A DNA stretch of 64,000 bases from NCBI GenBank assembly GCA_016191815.1, contig JACPVI010000069.1, forward strand, positions 16,412 through 80,411. Reading direction: 5' to 3'. The translations under genes and the position numbers were made by a program. The DNA is from Myxococcales bacterium. Its GTDB lineage: Bacteria; Myxococcota; Myxococcia; Myxococcales; Myxococcaceae. The notes under the pieces are model-generated. The model saw only the letters and a list, made by a program, of their open reading frames with translations. It searched no databases and was not told the origin of the DNA. Below, piece after piece: positions 60,834 to 64,000 of the stretch. Within the stretch, counting starts at the first letter, position 1. Each line of letters begins with the position of its first letter.

Positions 60834-61868
60834 CTACCGGGTGATGGTGGCGGTGGTCCCAGCGCTGGAGGAAACGCCGCCGTTGTCCTTCACCGTCAAG
60901 GTGACACCGTAGCTCCCGATCCTCTTGTAGGTGTGCGTCGGGTTGGCCTGGGCCGAGGTGGCTCCGTCGCCGAAGTTCCACAGGTACGAGGAGATCGTCC
61001 CGTCCGGATCATAGGAGCCCGCCGAGCTGAACTGCACCGACTTGCGGACCACGCCGGAATAGGGGCCGTTGGCCACCGCCACGGGAGGCTGGTTGGTCGG
61101 CGAGGGGGCGATGTCGGCCACCGTCTGCTCGCTCCCGGTCATGCCGGTGTTGTCGGTCACCTGGAGCGTCACCACGAAGGAGCCCGCGGCCGAGTAGGTG
61201 TGCAGTGGGTTCGCTCCCGTCGAGGTCGCGCCGTCGCCGAAGTCCCAGGTGTAGGCGACGATCGAGCCGTCCGGATCGTACGAGCCCGCGGAGCTCAGCT
61301 GCACGGCGCTCCCGGCGACTCCAGCGTACGGCCCGTTCACCTCCGCGATCGGAGCCAGCCCGGCGGCGGGGGCCTCGACCAGGACCGCGAAGTTGGTGTT
61401 GTTGGCCAGATCGCCACTGGTCCTGCCGTTGAGGTTGACCGAGTTGCTCGCCGCGTAGAGGACCGCAGTGCCGGCGGCGGCCGGCGCGACCCAATCGAAG
61501 GTGAACGTGAGGTTCCCTTGGGCATCCGCCGACTGCGGCGCGGAGTGCGTCACCTCGCCCGACGAGACGTAGGTGCTCGGCATGGTGGAGATGAGCTGTC
61601 CCAGCGTGGCCGAGACATCCAAGCCCGCGGCCACCTGTTGCCCACCGCTCACCGACAGCGTGAAGTTGCTCCGGCTTCCGGTGGTGACCTTCGCCGGGCC
61701 GCTCAACGTCACCGTCGGCGAAAGCCCTCCATCGTGGCACTTGTTGCAGATCTGCCCTCCGTTGGTGGCCGGGTTTCCTGAGTAGCCGGTGATGCCCGTG
61801 CTCTTCGCATGCGCGAGCAACGGGATGAGCACCGAGGTCGAAGCGAGCGCCAACAGTGTCCTTCGCAT
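60834..61868 (-). CDS. Exported single-haem-motif protein with PKD domains
   Basis: The protein has 344 residues. ATG at 61868 has GGAGGGAAC upstream and starts a signal peptide (~1-21). A single haem c motif CNKCH (Cys41, Cys44, His45; QICNKCHDGG) lies near the mature N-terminus. The rest is a reeler-like beta domain (~50-185) and two PKD domains (~190-344; GSYDPDGSIVAYTWDFGDGA). It is probably a surface or periplasmic protein; a redox role rests on the haem motif only. Confidence 0.82.
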   Translation of the reverse strand: MRRTLLALASTSVLIPLLAHAKSTGITGYSGNPATNGGQICNKCHDGGLSPTVTLSGPAKVTTGSRSNFTLSVSGGQQVAAGLDVSATLGQLISTMPSTYVSSGEVTHSAPQSADAQGNLTFTFDWVAPAAAGTAVLYAASNSVNLNGRTSGDLANNTNFAVLVEAPAAGLAPIAEVNGPYAGVAGSAVQLSSAGSYDPDGSIVAYTWDFGDGATSTGANPLHTYSAAGSFVVTLQVTDNTGMTGSEQTVADIAPSPTNQPPVAVANGPYSGVVRKSVQFSSAGSYDPDGTISSYLWNFGDGATSAQANPTHTYKRIGSYGVTLTVKDNGGVSSSAGTTATITR

Positions 61869-62028
61869 GAGTTCCCTCCGAGTGAACGGCGCGGGTAGTT
61901 GCCACTTCCGCTCCCCTGCCGTCAATAGACGCGCTTATTTTGAATCGACCACGCACTTAGAAGGACTTATTGGTTGCATACCGAGGCCTGCTGTTCCCAT
62001 CTGGGGCGTCGGGTCGTATGAACCGGCC

Positions 62029-63027
62029 GTGCTCGTGGTCCACCCGCACTTCCATCGCCGCCGCACCGGCGTCACGGCGCACGTGGAGTCGGTGCTCGCC
62101 GCGCTCGACGGCGTCGTGGAAGGGCGCGCGCTGGGCTCTTCGCTCTCGGCTCGGGTTTCTCGCATCGGCTGGGGAGAGCTGTTGCGCCGCTCCAGGCGCG
62201 AGCCAGTGGTGTGGCACGCCCACCGGAACAACGAGCTCTTGGTCGGACTGCTGCTCAGGTTCGTGGGGAGGCGGGTGCGGCTCGTCTACACCCGCCACTC
62301 GGCCGGGCCCCCAGGGTTTCTCACCCGGCTGCTCGTGCGCGCCGTCCACCGGATGGTCGCGCTCACCAGCCAGGTCGCGGCCGGCCTGGAGCGTCCCGCG
62401 GCGGTGATCGGCCACGGAGTGGACACCCGGAGGTTCCATCCTCCAGGCGATCGCGAGGCCGCGTTTCGCGCCCTCGGCCTGGGAGGGCGTTTCGGAGTTG
62501 GCGTGGTGGGCCGCATCCGCTCTCCAAAAGGGCAAGCGGACTTCGTGGAGGCCCTTTCTCCGCTCTTGCCGAGCCACCCGGAGTGGCGCGCGGCGCTGGT
62601 CGGCCTTGCCAAGCCCGCGGACCGGCCCTTCCTGGATCGGCTCCGCGCCGCTGCGGGCGGAGCGCTGCACCTGCCAGGCGAGCAGGCCGACATCGTTCCG
62701 TGGTACCAGGGCCTCACCGTGCTGGTGCAGCCCTCGCGCGAAGAGAGCTTCTCCCTCGTGCTGCTCGAGGCGATGGCTTCCGGCTGCTGCGTGGTGGCGG
62801 CCCGCCTCCCGCACTTCCCCGAGCTGGTCGAACACGGGCGCACCGGCTTTCTCTATCCTCCCGGCGACACCGGCGCGCTCAGGCGATTGCTGGCTCCGCT
62901 CTTGGCAGATCCGTCGCGCGCCGGCGAGGTCGGCCGGAGCGCCGCAGAAGAGGTCCGCCGCCGCTTCGGCATCGAGAGCGAGGCCTTGGCGCTCGCGGAG
63001 CTCTACCGGGCGGCGGCGGAGGCGTAG
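62029..63027 (+). CDS. GT4-family glycosyltransferase
   Basis: The protein has 332 residues. I chose GTG at 62029 because TATGAA (62017-62022) ends 6 nt before it, and TTCCCA (61994-61999) sits 17 nt further up. The C-terminal nucleotide-sugar site is clear (EESFSLVLLEAMASGCCVVA, ELVEHGRTGFLYPPGD). It is probably an LPS-core or exopolysaccharide sugar transferase, given waaA nearby. The next glycosyltransferase starts right after its stop. Confidence 0.85.
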   Translation: MLVVHPHFHRRRTGVTAHVESVLAALDGVVEGRALGSSLSARVSRIGWGELLRRSRREPVVWHAHRNNELLVGLLLRFVGRRVRLVYTRHSAGPPGFLTRLLVRAVHRMVALTSQVAAGLERPAAVIGHGVDTRRFHPPGDREAAFRALGLGGRFGVGVVGRIRSPKGQADFVEALSPLLPSHPEWRAALVGLAKPADRPFLDRLRAAAGGALHLPGEQADIVPWYQGLTVLVQPSREESFSLVLLEAMASGCCVVAARLPHFPELVEHGRTGFLYPPGDTGALRRLLAPLLADPSRAGEVGRSAAEEVRRRFGIESEALALAELYRAAAEA

Positions 63028-64000
63028 GTGCGCATCCTCCACCTGCTCGCCAGCCCGGCCTACAGCGGACCTGCAGAGAACGTCGCGCTTCTGGCCACCG
63101 CGCAGCGCGCCCTCGGCCACGAGGTGGCGGTGGCAGTGGACAGAAAGCGCGCCACGGTGTCCTCCGAGGAGCCCTCCGCCCCCCGAATGCGCAAGCTGGG
63201 CCTTCTCGATGAAGGCGGGCTGGAGCTGTCGGTGAAGTCCAGCCCCGCCGCGGTGCTGAGGGATGTGCGGGCGCTCAGGCGGCGCGCAGTCGACGTGGTG
63301 CATTCCCACTTCTCTCACGACCACTTCGTGGCCCGCTTCGGCCGGCCGAAGGGCGCCAAGCTGGTGCGCTCCATTCACGCGCCGCGTTCCATTCGGCTCA
63401 CCTTGCCGTCCGCGGACGCCTTCACCGTCTCCAGCCAGACCGAAGTCTCCAGGCTTCCGGGGAAGCAAGTGATGGTGCTCCCTGCCCTGGTGGCGCCCGA
63501 GTTCCGGCCTCCCCGAAGTCGCCCTGCGCTGCGACGGGAGCTTCAGCTGGAAGGCGACCCGGTGATCGGCATGGCTTCCACCTTCCAGCCCTCGCGCCGG
63601 CACGGCCTGGGGTTGGAGGCGTTCTCTCGGCTCAGGCGCGAGCGGCCCGGGGCCCGGATGGTGCTCCTCGGAGACGGCGAGCTGGAACCGGAGCTGCGCC
63701 AGCAGGTCGCTCGCCTGGGCCTTTTGCCCGCGGTCATCTTCGCCGGTTACCAGCGAGGAGAAGCCTACGTGCGCTGGCTCCAATCCCTGGACGAGCTCTG
63801 GGTGCTGGGCCTGGGCAACGACTTCAGCGGCAGGGTGGCCGCCCAGGCGCGAGCCTGCGAGGTGAAGGTGGTGGCGATGGACGAGGGCGCGCTCGCCACG
63901 CTCGCCGACGCCCTGGTGACTCGGCAGGACCCCGCCCTTGTCGCCTCGGCCTCGCTGTCGTCGCAGCGAATGTCCAGGAATCTCCCCGCCAGCGAGGAGA
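63028..64000 (+). CDS. GT4-like glycosyltransferase, cut by window end
   Basis: GTG at 63028 follows the previous stop directly. The 324 codons seen start VRILHLLASPAYSGPAENVA and contain HSHFSHDHFVARFG and IGMASTFQPSRRHGLGLEAF, a GT-B layout. The frame is open to the end of the window. Together with the gene before it, this suggests a sugar-polymer or LPS-core operon. Confidence 0.75.
   Translation, partial: MRILHLLASPAYSGPAENVALLATAQRALGHEVAVAVDRKRATVSSEEPSAPRMRKLGLLDEGGLELSVKSSPAAVLRDVRALRRRAVDVVHSHFSHDHFVARFGRPKGAKLVRSIHAPRSIRLTLPSADAFTVSSQTEVSRLPGKQVMVLPALVAPEFRPPRSRPALRRELQLEGDPVIGMASTFQPSRRHGLGLEAFSRLRRERPGARMVLLGDGELEPELRQQVARLGLLPAVIFAGYQRGEAYVRWLQSLDELWVLGLGNDFSGRVAAQARACEVKVVAMDEGALATLADALVTRQDPALVASASLSSQRMSRNLPASEE

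Overview
The window is GC-rich, almost gapless bacterial chromosome from a Gram-negative (lipid A-making) bacterium, most likely a member of the Myxococcota. The pointers are a C-terminal Cys/hydrophobic/Arg tail of MYXO-CTERM type, two large Ser/Thr protein kinases, DUF4388 proteins, many GTG and TTG starts, and a myxococcal-style cluster for outer-membrane biogenesis. This taxonomic call is inference. I saw no tRNA, rRNA, CRISPR array, integrase or intact insertion sequence.

Layout. 0.1-5.2 kb (minus strand): an overlapping signalling operon of ECF sigma factor, zinc-finger anti-sigma factor, caspase-like protease with a putative beta-barrel tail, lipoprotein and MYXO-CTERM-like surface protein. 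5.3-13.4 kb: divergent asnS and leuS, lptE, rpsT, mazG and a membrane Ser/Thr kinase. 13.5-21.1 kb: TPR and DUF4388 proteins, then phoH-pgpH-ybeY. 21.1-22.3 kb: decayed gene fragments and a short direct repeat. 22.3-29.5 kb: exported and membrane proteins, prfB with a programmed +1 frameshift, an L,D-transpeptidase, a second ECF sigma/anti-sigma pair with an autoregulatory-looking promoter, and a vapBC-type toxin-antitoxin pair.

29.6-45.6 kb: lysS, an oversized LolC/E-like permease, lolD, bamA, a Cys-rich beta-helix lipoprotein, skp-lpxD-fabZ-lpxA-lpxI and a tightly coupled run of unknown proteins ending in an OmpA-like protein. 45.5-53.3 kb: DUF885 peptidase, ATP-grasp-like protein, MarC, a DPM1-like glycosyltransferase, a PEGA-tailed kinase and lpxB. 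53.4-64 kb: a pseudo-receiver/J-domain/TPR protein, msbA-like flippase, PHP protein, a possible second clan-CD-like protein, waaA, a CxxCH/PKD secreted protein and two glycosyltransferases, the last cut by the window end.

Taken together, much of the window builds the outer membrane: lipid A synthesis (LpxA, LpxD, LpxI, LpxB, WaaA, MsbA-like), LPS delivery (LptE), lipoprotein sorting (LolC/E-like, LolD) and barrel insertion (BamA, Skp). Envelope stress-type sigma systems and kinases are interspersed. A recurring feature is a -10-like hexamer only 6-8 nt before the start codon of many first genes, which suggests leaderless mRNAs. The most unusual items are the sigma/caspase operon, the LolC/E fusion, a degenerate receiver joined to a J domain, and bamA, whose signal peptide has no ATG, GTG or TTG start in front of it.
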